Shown piece after piece: positions 50,301 to 63,800 of a stretch of 64,000 nt of DNA (position 1 is its first letter; the number at the start of each line of letters is the position of its first letter). Source of the stretch: Larus michahellis (lineage: Eukaryota > Chordata > Aves > Charadriiformes > Laridae). The notes beneath the pieces were generated by a model. That model had not been told where the DNA came from. It worked only from the letters and a program-made list of their open reading frames with translations, and searched no databases. The stretch is from contig NC_133899.1 in the NCBI RefSeq assembly GCF_964199755.1, positions 4,402,001 through 4,466,000 of the forward strand, given 5' to 3'. A program made the position numbers and the translations under genes.

Positions 50301-52478
50301 CTACTGTTTTGTATGATATTTGATGCTTTGCTTCATGTAATATTACCTTTGATCTAATGAATGCTATCACCACAAATGCTGTCATCACTCTTGACTTTTC
50401 ACTCTATGATATTTCTGAACTCCTGTTAAAATTAACACTTCGTAACCTTTTCTGATTGCACTCCCTCCCCTTCCACTCTGTGTTTGAAAACTTCTCATAT
50501 TCTTATTATGGCACACCTCTTCATTGCTGTCTGTCTTCCCATCTGCTCGCTTTTCTTTGAGACCCCAGCCTATTCCATGGACATTTTTATTCAGATAATC
50601 TCTGTTAGTGTTATTGGGCCTCTGTGAACCAGCAGATATTTAGAGAGCCTTGCTGTTCAGCTTTCCTCGATTAAGATAGAAGCAACAGAGAATAAGGTTA
50701 TATGGATATTTTGCTTAAAATGTGCATAGGAACAATAAACTCCTGGGAAGAGAGAGTCACACACAGAGCGCACGCAATCACTCCAGTAATTAACCCAGAT
50801 ACAAATACCTGGCTCCCACCTGACAAAAGTTTAGCCTGACTGGAAAGAGTTTACCTCATCCTGGATACTCTCTTGCTGCCTGATGCAGTTTTAGCTATAA
50901 TACTTACATTAATTTACTACTTCTTGACTAAACAGTTCTTTCATATATTAAGACAAAATTATAAAAAGTGTAAAAGTGCTGTTTCATGGATTTCCTATAG
51001 CAGCATAAGTGCGGGTACAAGTGTCTTGCTAAATATCTAAACATAGATAATCCTTTCTTTCTTCTTCCAGGCAACATTTTTTTTTCTTTCTAACTTATCC
51101 CACGAGTGAAAAATCATTGCTAACTTCATTTTTTGCCTTCACTGTGAATTTCTTTCCTGGAGCAATAATAAGAAATAATGGGTGTAATGCTTTCCGTCAG
51201 AATCCATAGTGTGTAACAAATTCTCTGTTGTTTTATTTGTTGTTGCCATATTTAATTTAAGTGTATTAATTTTTCTCCTTGGCTTTTCTATTTTATTTTA
51301 AGTTCAGAGGGCCTTCCAAACCTTTTTGTAATATTATTTTAGGAGCCAGAGCAGTTAGTTTTGTAGTTAGATGTGGAAACTAAGATTCAGGTCTCAAGTC
51401 TCCCACTTCCTTTGGATTCACTTCAGCTGTTCCCTTTTTTTTTTTTGAGCAATCACCAATAACCAGTTGTAGATGTCCAGCTTAATAAACAGGTTGTAAA
51501 GCACAACAGTCAGAGGCTACAACTTAAACTGGGGTAAGAAGAGAGGTGTTTTCTTGGTGTCCCCAAAAAGCAGGCCAGTTGAGCCACAGAAATCAGTATT
51601 TTGTTAGTCTTAATCCCTCTGTGTCTCAACTGACCTTTTTGCAAAATGGTTGCAATATAGAATGCACGAAGAAGGAATGTTCAGTCTATTTAAAGCTTGT
51701 GAAACATTGCACAGCTCTAAGTGGATTGCAGTTGACAGGTGCTAAGTTAAATGATGATATTAATTATTTTCTGTCATTGTGAGATGGTTCTGCTTAAAAC
51801 AGATTTGGAAAAAATGTCTGGACAGGCAGATTCTTTTGTCATATCTGAGCAAATTTAGCACATCCAAGGACAAAAAAAAAGAAATCTTCAGTTCCTCATT
51901 TATATCTTTGTGACCCTGTTTTCTTCATTAGTTCATAGTTAGAAGAGACATTTGTAGTGTATATGGTATCAATAATAATCTAATGTTCAGGTTTTAGTCT
52001 GGAGGTCCAAATATTTTGACAAGTAAGTAAGGTGTCTCACTAATTAAGAGAGGGAAAATGGAGATTAGAGAATCTTAAATCTGCACCATCTGGATCAGAC
52101 TTGCTGGGACCTGGTCTGTGCAGATAGCGTCTGTCCACCTGAACAGAAGGCTGGAGGGACAGAGTGATAACGAGGACTAATCCATCCTTCTAAGTGTTCT
52201 GGTAGTGGCACCAGCTGAGTAATGCAGTCACAGAATGCAATTCGTTCTCATTCCAGGCTGAAGTGGCACTCGGGTGTGAGACTGATCTTTGTGCTCTGTG
52301 TCAACAGCACAGCAAACACCTCACTGGCCTTCATCTCCTGCTAGACACCCAAACCGTTCCACCATGCTGCCGAGATCCAGGCTTACCTGCTGCCTAGTCT
52401 GGTAAACATCAAAACACAGAGGAGATTTTTTTATGTATGATAAAGAAAACAGGGGTTGCAGGAATATACATTATCCTT

Positions 52479-52505
52479 TGAGAGCTCTCTGAGAGCTCTC
52501 TCAAG
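52479..52505. repeat. tandem self-complementary 11-mer
   Basis: TGAGAGCTCTC is repeated twice exactly (52479-52489, 52490-52500) and followed by TCAAG. GAGAGCTCTC is itself a perfect palindrome, so the unit is both a direct and an inverted repeat. Confidence 0.8.
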
Positions 52506-52741
52506 AAAAAAAAACCACGGTAAATAACACATTAAAATGCTGGTTTTAAAAGTCTTTTCAGTATCTCTTTAGATCTGAAGAGAATATGTCTGTTGTCATT
52601 TTCTTTTCTGTTCCTTTGGCATTTTGAAAATATACAGCTGCTTGCTCAAGAGAGGTAATGGATTTGAGGACAGACATTCTTGATTACGCTGCAAATAATT
52701 GAAGACCTTTCTGCCCATGGTATTCTTAAAGGTTCAGTTTT

Positions 52742-52787
52742 ACAGAATCACTCTAAATACAGAATCACTCTAAATACAGAATCACTG
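52742..52787 (+). repeat. tandem 17-mer, 2.7 copies
   Basis: ACAGAATCACTCTAAAT occurs twice exactly (52742-52758, 52759-52775), followed by a 12-base partial copy to 52787. The perfect identity points to a recent local duplication. Confidence 0.9.
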
Positions 52788-55559
52788 CTCGGGCATTTCA
52801 TCCAGCAAATACGAGCTCCCGTTTCATGGACATACTAAGCACTGAAATCTAGTTTTAGGAGCATAAGCATGGGAATGATGACTGCTGAGTTCCTTGGCTT
52901 CCAGGCGCAGGTTGGCATGGGGGTGTTTTGTTTCCTCAATTCTTTCTGGCTAATATTTGCTGAGTGATTTCTCAGAAATAATTTAATCTCTTTTGGCTCT
53001 TTTGCAAAATGGGTAGCATTCTGTTCTTATTCACTTAAATGCTGTTTGATGGTACACTGAGATCCTGGAATGAAAGCTGCTACATAACTTCAAAACATTG
53101 TCGTTAAGTTAAAAAAGAAGCAGCATCATGAAGTATGGATTCAGCTGCTAAAGCTGGAGACTGAAAAAAACACAAGAGAGTTTTACTCTGGTATTCTAGA
53201 TCTAGATGGCTTGTTAGGTCCAAAACTGACAATATTCCAGTGCCTCATTCAAGCAGATCACCAACAAAGCAGGGAAACAGTTTAAGCAGGAGAATTTGAG
53301 GCCTTCATCTGCAGCATAGTCTTTAGTATACATAGTAATTTATTTCTTTTTATTTCACTTCCATTCCAGATGGGAAAGTTTTGCCTAGCCAGCTCAGTTT
53401 GGTTTTCCAGGTAATTATCGCATTACATTCTTTTGATGGTGGTAAATTGTAGTGCAATTGTAGTTTAGACTCTATGAGATTACTATTTTATTTGCAATCT
53501 TTTAATTTCTAAAATTCTTCTCCTGGCTGCAAAACTAAAAAAGACTGTCTTTCTTTTCTTGGGGAAAATTAAACATGCATTTTACTGTATTGTTATTAAA
53601 TGCCACTTATGTTATTCCACTTGTTCTAAGCAAAGAATGAACCCTTTAAAAAAAAAATAAATAAAAACTTACTTACCCTTACATCCAACCTATGGGTAAT
53701 CTATCCTTTAAGTTACAAAAAATATTCGTAATAATCTTTAAAACAATTTACACATCCCACCAGTGTTCACTTCCAAACCCAAGCTACACTTTTTTCCTGT
53801 CACCTATACATATTTAATATACTTTGGGACTTATAAAACAATACGTCTTAGGCCAACAAGCATACAGCTGTTCAAAGCAGGTTTTAAATTATGTTCTTGG
53901 CCTGTAGCTAACAGTATGCTTATAATATAGAATAGTAACAGTAAATAAAAGACAAAGAAATAACCAGGAAATATAATCAGGAAAGAAGAAAATAATCTCC
54001 CTTAATAAAAAGGAGATTGCATTACATAGTCATGGCTCCAAGTGCCATTAGGATGTTGGGTCTCCATTATCTATAATACCTGAAATATTTAATTTGCAGC
54101 TATGAGCAATCTTTAACACACAAAAAGGCAGGGCTCATGCAAAAGTAATTTGGAAGTAGTCAAATACCCCAACTTTCAGTCTCTTTATTGTCTGAGATAT
54201 GATTTCAGTACTTTAGAATACATTTTTCACACTGTCAGATTCCTTATTTGCTTTGTTGTCTAACTTTAACTATGTCTTCTTTCCCCCTGCTTCTTTTTTT
54301 TGGGTCTATAACAAATGCAGAGCTGGTGAGTTGCCATTAAGGGAAAGACTGCAGTGTCATAAAGAAAACCACTGTGAAGTCAGGGATTCTGTCACAAGCT
54401 ATTAATGAGAGGGGTAGGTATAAAATCAGGAGATTCAAATCAATGAAGCCATCTTATAGGATGAATATTGGTACTGTATTTTCCAAGGATGTGTTATCAA
54501 GCCCTTCATTTGCACAGCCATGAAGAGCTGCATGTTTACTGAAGTGCTTCATTAAATTCCCGCCTGTGGCATCAATATACATACATTCATTGGCAAGGTG
54601 CAGCTCTGAACAGTAAAACATTCTCATGGGGACCTGGAATTTCTATTGTACTATGATATTTCAGATTTTACAAGCTTGAGTAAATTTGGAGTTAGGCACC
54701 TTTTGCAGAACTGATAAGGAATGCGTGCATGGGAAATAAGGAGTAAGATTTCACGCTGCAACACTGAGGCAGAGTTACATGATTCGGTGCAACAACTGTG
54801 CTAGTTTGTCCTGAGGATCCACAGGCTGGCCCCTGAAGTGATGTAATACTCCTTTTTTCTGTTGATGTCACTTGAATTACGATGGCTTACTCAAGCTGAG
54901 GATCTGATCCTATAAGTTAGTGGAAAGATTATTCCCCTTTGGTGACTTTGAGCCAAAACAGAATAGAACTGTGAGAGTGGGAAACCGAATTAGTCATAGG
55001 TGATAATTCAGGAGCACCAGCCCGAAGCTCTGCTCAGGGCACAAGAGGGGATAAGGCGAGATGCTCCCTAATTCAGGGCATGAACATAAGTCTTTATGCA
55101 AGTTATGCTGCTGGGAAATAAAGCTATGATAGCGATGTTGTGTGCTTTTAACCTTCAGTACATTTATGTGGGAAAGCAAGGGGGATGAAAATGTGTAAAT
55201 GTGCCTGTCAGAAACCTTGATCAGTCTGGGAGGTTTATAATATGCTTGTAAAAATATACAATGGTCTATGGCTTTTATATGGTAGTTCCTAGGACAGAAT
55301 CACAATTTTTTAAATAACTGATACTTAAGTCATAGGAGAGCAAGTCATAAAGAAAATTGTAGTGAGATATTTTTCTCATGTTAGAAGGCTTTGTGTCTTT
55401 AACGAATGGCATGTTTCGGCCTCCATCAGGCAGGCTCTTATTCTGTACATATTTATTCATATGCTTAACCTTGGGCTCTGTGAATTGTCCCATTAACGGC
55501 CCCCCTGATGCCCTGCCTTAATACCAGTTAGTTAAGCTTCGTAACAGCAAGGAACCCTG

Positions 55560-55690
55560 GAGAGAGATTAGGATGCCATTGCTCTAAGTGCTGTACAGAC
55601 ACACAATAAAAAAGACAGTCTCTGCCCCAAAAATCTTCCAGGTAATGCCGAGAGAAGACAGATGGATACAGAGAAACAGGCTCAGAGAGA
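55560..55690 (+). repeat. probable ancient amniote interspersed-repeat relic
   Basis: The stretch with CTAAGTGCTGTACAGACACA, AAAAAGACAGTCTCTGCCCC and a following GACAGATGGATACAGA resembles the 3' region of old LINE-type repeats widespread in reptiles and, more diverged, in mammals. The resemblance is from memory of the pattern, and the family is not named. No coding part is present. Confidence 0.45.
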
Positions 55691-58600
55691 GTATAGAAAA
55701 TGCCAAAATGATCAGTCTGAAAGTCAAAAGTCTAGCCAGGTCTGACTTTTGGCAGGCTTTATGTTACTGAAAAGCTTAAAAGAAGACACGTAAGTTCTTT
55801 CAGAGGTACTTGAAGAGTACATGTCTTAGGGGTGAATCAGTGAGAGGACAAATTAAAGTTCCCCCTGGAAAGCTTAAACCAGTGGGATGAAAATTATGCA
55901 TATCCACAAATCTTTGCAGGACTGGTGCCTATGTGTTCAGGGTGATTTTTCACATGTTTCTCATTATGTATTTGGATTGTATAGTCAAATTTTATATGCT
56001 TAGCTTTGTGGGGGGAAATAATTAAAGATTAATAAACAGATTCAGCACAAGAGAATTCTAATTATGAATAAGCTGAGTTCTTCAGCTTGGCAAAATGTAA
56101 GAATAGATATATAGGAGCTGTATGTGGAAAACCTCCGTAAGATTAGTATTCCTTAAAGGCAAATACAGCTTTCACTATTTATGACTCTCCTCTTGGACGG
56201 TTGCTTTGGTTTTTTAAAAAATTTGGTATTTCCTTAATTTCTTTCTTTTCCTTCCTATTCTCTTTATGCCATGGCTGAGGAATTGCCACCATTAATATTT
56301 CATAACCTCCAGAGTACGGGCTAAAAACTTGGTAATGTAGAAACAAATCACATTTTGGTATTAATGTAATATTGCGGAGTGTAGTTCTCAAGGCTGTGCA
56401 AAGAAAGGATTAGACTTTACGGCGGAAAAAACCTAGCAGTAAAAATGCGTCCAGCAAAACACATTGAGAGTTTTTAAACAGTTTAAACAATTTTATCACA
56501 TCCTGTAGTGACTTATTAACAGTGTCTTCAACCTTTATATATTCCAATAACAACCTGATGTCTTCATTTTATCTTATGGAACTATAATTGGCTGAATCCA
56601 GGTACCAGTGCCTGGAGGCCATACAGTCTTATAGACTTTAATGGCTCATTAGGTATTTATTCACTTTAACTTAAACAGCTCAGCCATTTGTGGAAAATGA
56701 GCCTTTAAAATAGAATTAGGGCTTTTTTACCTAAGTGTAGTGTATAACCTGAACTGCCACTGAATTTAAATTTCCAAACCTGCCAGTTTAATTTGGCCTT
56801 GCTGTCTTCCCTTTTCAAAATGGGTTATAGCTTTGTAATAACTTCTTATGCTGAAGAAGTATGCTGGTGGTAATTAAAACTGCTTGAATTAAACAGAATG
56901 ATTCCTTTAGTTAAAAAACAAACCAACCCCCACTAAATGTGTGGTTAATGTATTGCAATAACTCATGCTGACAGGTGTCATCTCTACAGGCTATCTCTAG
57001 CCTTTAATCATCAGAAAGCAGAGACTGGAGGGGTCCTAATTAATCTGAATTTTATCCAGGGTGGTGGGTGGTTCCACTTCACTGTTCAAAATAGCACAAG
57101 CCTCAACACACATGGTGCACCTTGGGTTGTGTCCAAAGCCACGAGCCTATGAGAGAAAGAGACTGTAAAAGATCACAGAGGATGGGGAGAACGTGATGGT
57201 GAGTTGCCTTTAACAGTTCCAGCTAAATCCTCCACTTTGCCTGTTGAACAGTTGTCACACAACAGGCAAATCTAGTCTCCTCTTTTGCTGACTGATCTGG
57301 AAGGCCTGACACAGGGGAAAATGTGGTTTGTGTGTACGATTTCACAGCTCTGTGCAGGAGATCACAGAAGGATGCTGGGCTCACGGCACTCCCTGCCTGA
57401 TAAAGCACAGTCCTCTCGGTGAAAGGTACAGAGCTGTGGTACAGCAGGTAGGGACCTGCTGCCGTGTTGAAACTGAACCTATCACTAGGAGCGGCCTGGG
57501 AGAACGGCTCTGCTGGGTACAAACTCTCTCTTGTCTCCCATTCGTGCAGATTCTCTCTGCACACGGTGAAGGTGACTGAGAGTCAGCTCCTTCCATACTG
57601 TTTGGAGTCTCTGCTTTTTTCCTGAAAAAATATAGTTAGTTCAATGAAAATGTGCCGTAACCATAATGTTGTTGAATGGTTTTGTTACAAATTACTATGC
57701 AAGGAGACATGCTCTCGGGCTTAAAGGAAGTTCATTTCTGTAATGTGGTTAGCTTTATGTAGCAGTCACTGATTGTTTCTCGGTGCGTGCAAGTTTTGCT
57801 AAAGTGAACTCTCATCCTTCACTGCCCAACAATGACAACATGGGCATGTGGCATGTGAAAAAGAGAGCATTATGTGAAGGACACCATGGAATTTATTGCT
57901 GCAGTATGCTTTTTGCATCATGAGGGTCTCTGTAGGAAGGATGAGGAAGGGAGGAAGGCTAGGGAGAGTTCTTGCCCCTTGAGCTGCTGGCTCTGGTAGA
58001 TTAGTAATAATGACAGGTGAAAATTCTGTTCTAGAGCCAAGCCACACAATGTTCCATTCCGGTAGGTCTTTCAGACACCTATATCATTAGGCTCAGGCTT
58101 CACAGCCTAAGAGAAGTTTTATTTTATGAATACATAACATAATAATATCTGGAAATAGCTTTTACGCTGCCATTTTTTATGTTTCCTTTGTTCATTTCCA
58201 TTATTTATATGGTCTGAAAATGTCCATATTTGCTCTGGTTTTGTTGAAAAAGACACTATATATTTTGCTGGGAGAGGGTCTGCATTGGTTTTGTAAAGGG
58301 GAAAATATAAAGCTCTTAAAATGCTTCGGAATCAAGATTACATCTTTAATATGAAGAGATTGTGATGGACTACGCATGCTTCAGACTCAGGCGGGCATGG
58401 AGGTGGGGGCTAAAATACAGCATTGTTAGAGTTGTGGTCTAAAGAGTGAACAGGATGAACCTGAGGAAAAGCAGGTTTTGCTTGTTCCTCCATTTAGAAT
58501 TAAAGAAGCAGTAAAATACTGAACGATTCTGTCTCTTCCAAGGCGATCATTAAGGTTAGTTAGTTACTTTAATTCACTTAGAGTGGTGCTTAAGGACAAT

Positions 58601-59990
58601 TTGTTCCCGATTCCCCCCTGCTAACTGAAGCAAATGGTTTACTTTTCTTTTCCTCCCTTTTTACCTGATGAGACCGCAAAAGGCACTGTGAAGAAAGAAA
58701 GGCCGGAGACAGGAGACTGTTTACTCCTGCCACGTCCCCTTTCATTATTCTGTGTCCGTTTTCTGCATGTTGAACAGCAGAAAAAAGTATCTACAACTTT
58801 TAATACCCAGTTTAAATTGATTGCAAATAAGTGGCACAGGAATGAATGAGCAGTGAACTCTGTTTCAGGGCAGGGAAACAGCAGAGGCTGACTGTAGCTT
58901 GGTGACTCTTTCTTTTAAGCTTGTATAGGCTCTGCTGCTCTGACGCTACCTCCATTGATCAGCACCTTTGACAAATGAGTCCATTATTGCCCATACGAAA
59001 TTTTTCTATGAACCATTTTTTAAAAAGCAATATATCTACAAAATTAAACCCTGGACAGCTTTTAAGACTGTCCCTCTCCCCCAATAACATGGTTGCACTT
59101 AGGAAAGGTTCGTTGATGTTTAATTACTGCAGACAACGCGGGGATGACGTCTGTTATCTATGCTATTGAAAAAATAACAGTGATAGCATCGTCAGGACTG
59201 AATGTAGCTAATGCTGCTGCATCCTGTACCCTATCAGAAAGGCAGTACCCCACACCACGCAGTGAACAGAGGGGCCACAGTCCCTTAACCTCCTCTCTTT
59301 CCATCCCAGTAGATCCATCCCAAGAAACATTATTAGGATAATGGTTCTTCTGGGGCAAGATAGTTACAGCTAAATCAACATTACCTCCTAATGAATGATG
59401 GTTTTCCATGGAGCTCTTGAGTTGGGCCTAGCTCTGCTTAATTTAAAGTAGCTGTGTTGACATAATATATTTAGACTTCTGTAATGTGTTTGACTTAGTA
59501 CTGCACAACATTCTGATTAAAAACAATTATCGCTATACAAAATCGGTGTTGTACATATTAAACGGCTCCCAAACTGTCTTGATGATAGCTTGCAGAAGGG
59601 AGCTCTAAATCAGGAATCGTTTCCAGTTCCTCTGGGTTCTCGCTAGGGTTCGGCACAGAAACTCCAGCAAAGGCCTTAATGAGGCAAAGGGCTGATGTCA
59701 GGAGCAAGTCAGGGTTGTGTGGTGGGGTGGAAGTTGTCCAACGTCTGCTTTAAATATAACAAGACCTAGCCTTATAATTTAGGCCGCATTTTTCCAGTAA
59801 GTGCTGCATCATAGAAGTGAATTAACCTGAAACAGTGTGGAGGACATTGCACATACCCAACTGCTTGTGACCGCTCAGAGTAACGAGGTAACTGAGGAGG
59901 CTGACGCGTGACTGAATAGAGAAGTAGGGTGAGGCAGGTTGTACTGCGTTACCAACGGCAGAACTAATTTTCTGGCAGAGGAACATCCCA
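55691..59990. other. non-coding sequence, nothing recognised
   Basis: This is AT-rich sequence with a mildly GC-richer patch at 57.22-57.60 kb where frames on both strands stay open for about 70-113 codons. None of these resembles a known protein. No RNA gene or transposable element was recognised. Confidence 0.5.
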
Positions 59991-59999
59991 TCAGCTTGA

Positions 60000-60813
60000 G
60001 GAAACTGTGCCTCTTTTCTTAAAGCTTCTGTGCAGGGCGTTGGTGTGCGAGTGCTGGAGCGAGGCTGCAGGGCCCCCGTGAGGCGGGGCGGGGCTGCCTC
60101 GTGCTGGACAGAGCCGGTTCCAGACGGTTCTGGGCGGTTCCGCAGCTGCCCCACCACAGGGCACAGCTGAGCCCCCTCAGCGACGCTGGGGGTGCCTCTG
60201 TGGAAGGGTGTTGAAGAAAGGGGCAAAACGCTGCCTGGGAGTGAGGGGGGAAAATGTGAGAGAGCAGAGTGAACCCCAGGGGAGGAGGAGGAGGAAGAAG
60301 GGGCTCCGTGTGCTGGGCCAGGGATTCCCTGCAGCCCCTGAAGGACCCCAGCCAGGATCAGGCGGGGATGTCCTGAAGGAAGCTGCAGCCCTTGGAGGGG
60401 ACTCAGGCAGGAGCAGGGGAAAAGCGTGAGGAGGAAGGAGCCGCAGTGAGGAGCCATTAGGTACTGAGTGTAGCCCCCAGTTCCCCATCGCTCTGTGCCG
60501 CTCGGGGAGAGGAGGCGGAGGAGCTGGGAATGAAGGAGTGAAGCTGAGCCTGGGAAAGAGCTGGGAGGAGGAAGGTGTGGTTTTAATTTTGTCTTTTTCT
60601 TACCATCCAAATCTATTCTAATTGGCAATAAATTAATTTTCCCTAAGTCAAATCTGCTTTGCCCACGATGGTAATTGGTGAGTGATCTCCCTATCTTTAT
60701 CTTGACCCGTGAGCTTTTTCATCTGATTTTCTCCACCCATCCTGTTGGAAGCGAGCGAGGGAGTGAGAGGGGCTGGGTGGGTGTCTGGATGCAGCCCAAG
60801 GTCAACTCACCAC
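60000..60813 (+). mobile_element. LTR-like relic of an avian endogenous retrovirus
   Basis: A GC-rich block (about 60030-60560) runs into an AT-rich segment with AATAAA (60627-60632). Then come a conserved-looking stretch around GGTAATTGGTGAGTGATCTC (60670-60689) and a final segment ending near GGTCAACTCACCAC (60813). This ordering and these words resemble LTRs of an endogenous retrovirus family common in birds. The AATAAA would be the LTR polyadenylation signal. No gag, pol or env sequence follows, so it looks like a solo LTR. The left edge, target duplication and family are not determined. The long minus-strand open frame (59822-60628, 268 codons) is a by-product of the GC-rich sequence. 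Confidence 0.5.
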
Positions 60814-63800
60814 TACCTCCTTTCTGAAAAGGTTCAGAATACACATACAAGAATCTGATGTGGAAAACTCAGGGTAATCAACATATTAATCTGGTTGAAA
60901 TGAAGGTTTTGATGTACTTTGATTAAAGTACATCAGGGGACAGGCTGTATGAGGCACAGCAGACGTTTCCTTAACAAGCAAAGTCAGGATAAGATCCAGC
61001 TAATTTTAAACTATAGTGACTAATTCAAATTGAAGATCTGGCTTATACGTAAGTGGAAAAATAACTGACCTGTGTTGACTCTGAAACAAAATACTTAGCA
61101 ACTGAAAGGAGGGTGAGACCCAGTGAGAGACAACTGGAGCCAGTACAAATTCAGGTCAGACTTCGGATGCTAAAATTTCACGCAAAAAATAGCCAAACTT
61201 TGGGATGAACTGCAGAGGGCTATAGAAGACTTTTCATTATTTAATTTTATTATCTTTCTAATATCTATCTGTTCTAATTCCTGCCACAAAATATGATCAA
61301 GAAGCAGGAGTTACCAAGTGACGTATTTTGACCTGGATTATACTGGAAGTCACATAGATAAACGTAGTATTCCCTTCTGGTATGAAAACTCGATGAGGCT
61401 GAATGAGATCACAGCCTGCAAAGATAGCATTCACTGTCTCCTAGCACCATAAATGATTAGAAGCAGAATTATAGCATGGTGATTTCATGTCAGAGGACAA
61501 TGCTTTATTACTGTTTGATTTACTTAGTAATATAAGTACATTGAATCAGACCAGGGGAAACTGCTTTAGAATTAATTTTTTCTTTAGGTCAGTTATTTTT
61601 GTTTTGTTCTGTCTTTTTAGTGACCTTCATCTGAGTGTGAGAGATCCTATAAAACAGGAATATGATGGTTTCCTTTAAGTTATGATTCACCCAAATATAG
61701 CACTAGTGAAACAGCAATCTGCCAAGGGGACGAAGGAGATTCAAGGGACTTGGCAACAAACTGATGACCTAAATATTAACATAGCATGGATTCTTTTTGT
61801 AATTTCTATGAAAACGATAATAGCTACTGTTGATTACTAGGTAGCCACTGTTGAGTCACATTTATGTACTCAAGTGAGAATTTATACCATTTGATTTTCC
61901 CATGTATAAGGTAAATCTGGTCTAATTTAGAAATACAGGTTCTCTCTACAGTCCAATGGAAATAATTAAGCCTCTCCCAGGATGATCATCTCATTGTCAG
62001 TTCCTGAGATAGATAGGCTAACATAATTTCCAGAAATATCTGTATTACTACATATCACTAGAGGTATTCTAAACAGGTGCCTAACTTTCAGACTCCAACA
62101 GATAAAATGTTCAGTGCTGGCTTGAACAACTCTGTCTCTCTGCCTATGGTTTCTTGTTCCATGCTGCCCATTTAGTTGCGCCCGCTGTTTGTGGAGCTCT
62201 GACATGAATCACCGGGAACTGTCCTACTCCCCGCTGCAAGAAGATGAGTAGGTGGGGGTTGCTGCCCAGGAAATCTTTGTGCAGTTGTATCCTTGATCAG
62301 CTAAAGCAGGGAGATAACCATACCTAGATGCTCACCCTGATCACAAGCCTCTGTAAATAGGTCAAATAAATAAGACGATTTGCACTTGGGAAAGTTGTCA
62401 TCCTTTGATGTAATCTGTCTAGATCAGTGTGGGCAACATAGGACAGGAACTGAGTTCTATAGCTGTGATTTAATGAAGGTGGTGATCCTTAACTTTCCAT
62501 TAAGGCTAATTCAGTGTTTTTCATGGGCACTTAAATTCACATAAAAAATACATTCTTTGCTATTGTATAGTTTCCGTCAAATTAACCTGTGAGTACCCCA
62601 CCCTGAAAGGTAACACTGCTGTATTCCATGCAGCAATACGACATACCACATTTTCAGTGAATGCATTGCCCTTGGGTACACCAGGGGTTAGTTAAGCAGT
62701 ATTTCTGGATGTTTGATTACCATGTTGAGTTAATTAATGGGCTGCATGCGATCTCTATTAATTAGACTATGCTCAAGCCTTGATAAAGTGTATGTCCTTA
62801 TAGTACAGCATAATAGTTTCACATATCCTCTACCAACTGTGGTTAATTACAAGCTCATTGTGATTGCAGGATTTAAGCGAGGAAAAAAAATATAAAATAC
62901 TTTTTTTTAATGATTGTAAAATGGTTCTAAGAAAAACCTTCCATGAAGTGAAAGTAAGGATGCTTTTTTGAAGATTAAATGATTTGTTGGAAAGAAACAA
63001 TTTTTCATTTAGAAAGATAGTTTGACAGCTGTCCTCTAACTGCATCATCTGCGGTAGGAACAAGCTTAGGGAGGAAAAAAAGACAGGGGGACACATTCCT
63101 TCAGTGGAGGGGAGGAAAGAGAGTAACCTATAGTTACTATTTCTTTAAATTTGATAGTCAGCTCTCCTCAGCAGTGTGAACTCCCCTTTCCAAATGCTGT
63201 GAGAGCACACCTACCACTTCTCGCATCACAAGCTCCCATCACAGAAAACCTTGCTTCACTCCTGCAATTTAGATTTCATCCTAGTTGTCCTCAGTTTCAA
63301 CCCATTTGACTGCTACACTCTCATGGATGTTCAGAGGGAAAGACTTATGACCACATTTGATAGCAGGGCTGTACTGCCTACACTCTTCAAGCAGAAGATC
63401 ACATATATAGGTTTTGTAAGATAGATACTGCTTCTCTGCTGACTCTAAAGGGTCAAATTCAAGAGTAAATAAGCAAATTAAACAGAGCTAATTGACGACT
63501 GCCTGCAGTAGGCAATCACTAGCTGCCAGGCAATTTGTATGTACCATTCTAATGGACTATTGACACATTTCTGAAAATGCACCTTCAAAAAAAAAAACTT
63601 TTCACTGATAGTGTGTGTTCCTTTATTTTGATGTACCTGCCGTTTGAGCTGTAAAGCAGGATTATCGGTTCAATCTCTGGGTTTGTGCCAGTTTGGCTTT
63701 TGGATATGTGCACTCCTGCAAGGTCCTTATGATTGGTGTGGGGTCCAAAAAGCAGCTTCGTAGTGAACATAATTATTTATCTTGCATCTATAGAAACTTC

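Larger units (their letters stand above)
35216..55555. other. intergenic or unknown-gene intronic sequence, no gene recognised
   Basis: This is AT-rich sequence with scattered short open frames, none with family features. OSGIN1, which follows MLYCD in mammals, was looked for by its dinucleotide-binding motif and not seen. Modest GC-richer patches lie near 38.70-38.83, 42.46-43.20 and 47.38-47.72 kb. Small repeats include a GT/AT run (36651-36681), an AGAA-type run (38298-38320), tandem 11-mers (52479-52500) and tandem 17-mers (52742-52787). Long pyrimidine tracts occur at 37444-37479 and 44359-44380. Confidence 0.5.

Noticed and set aside
59822..60628. Minus-strand open frame of 268 codons
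   Set aside because: It lies over the GC-rich LTR-like block, is Ser/Pro/Leu-rich with no recognisable domain, and is better explained by base composition.
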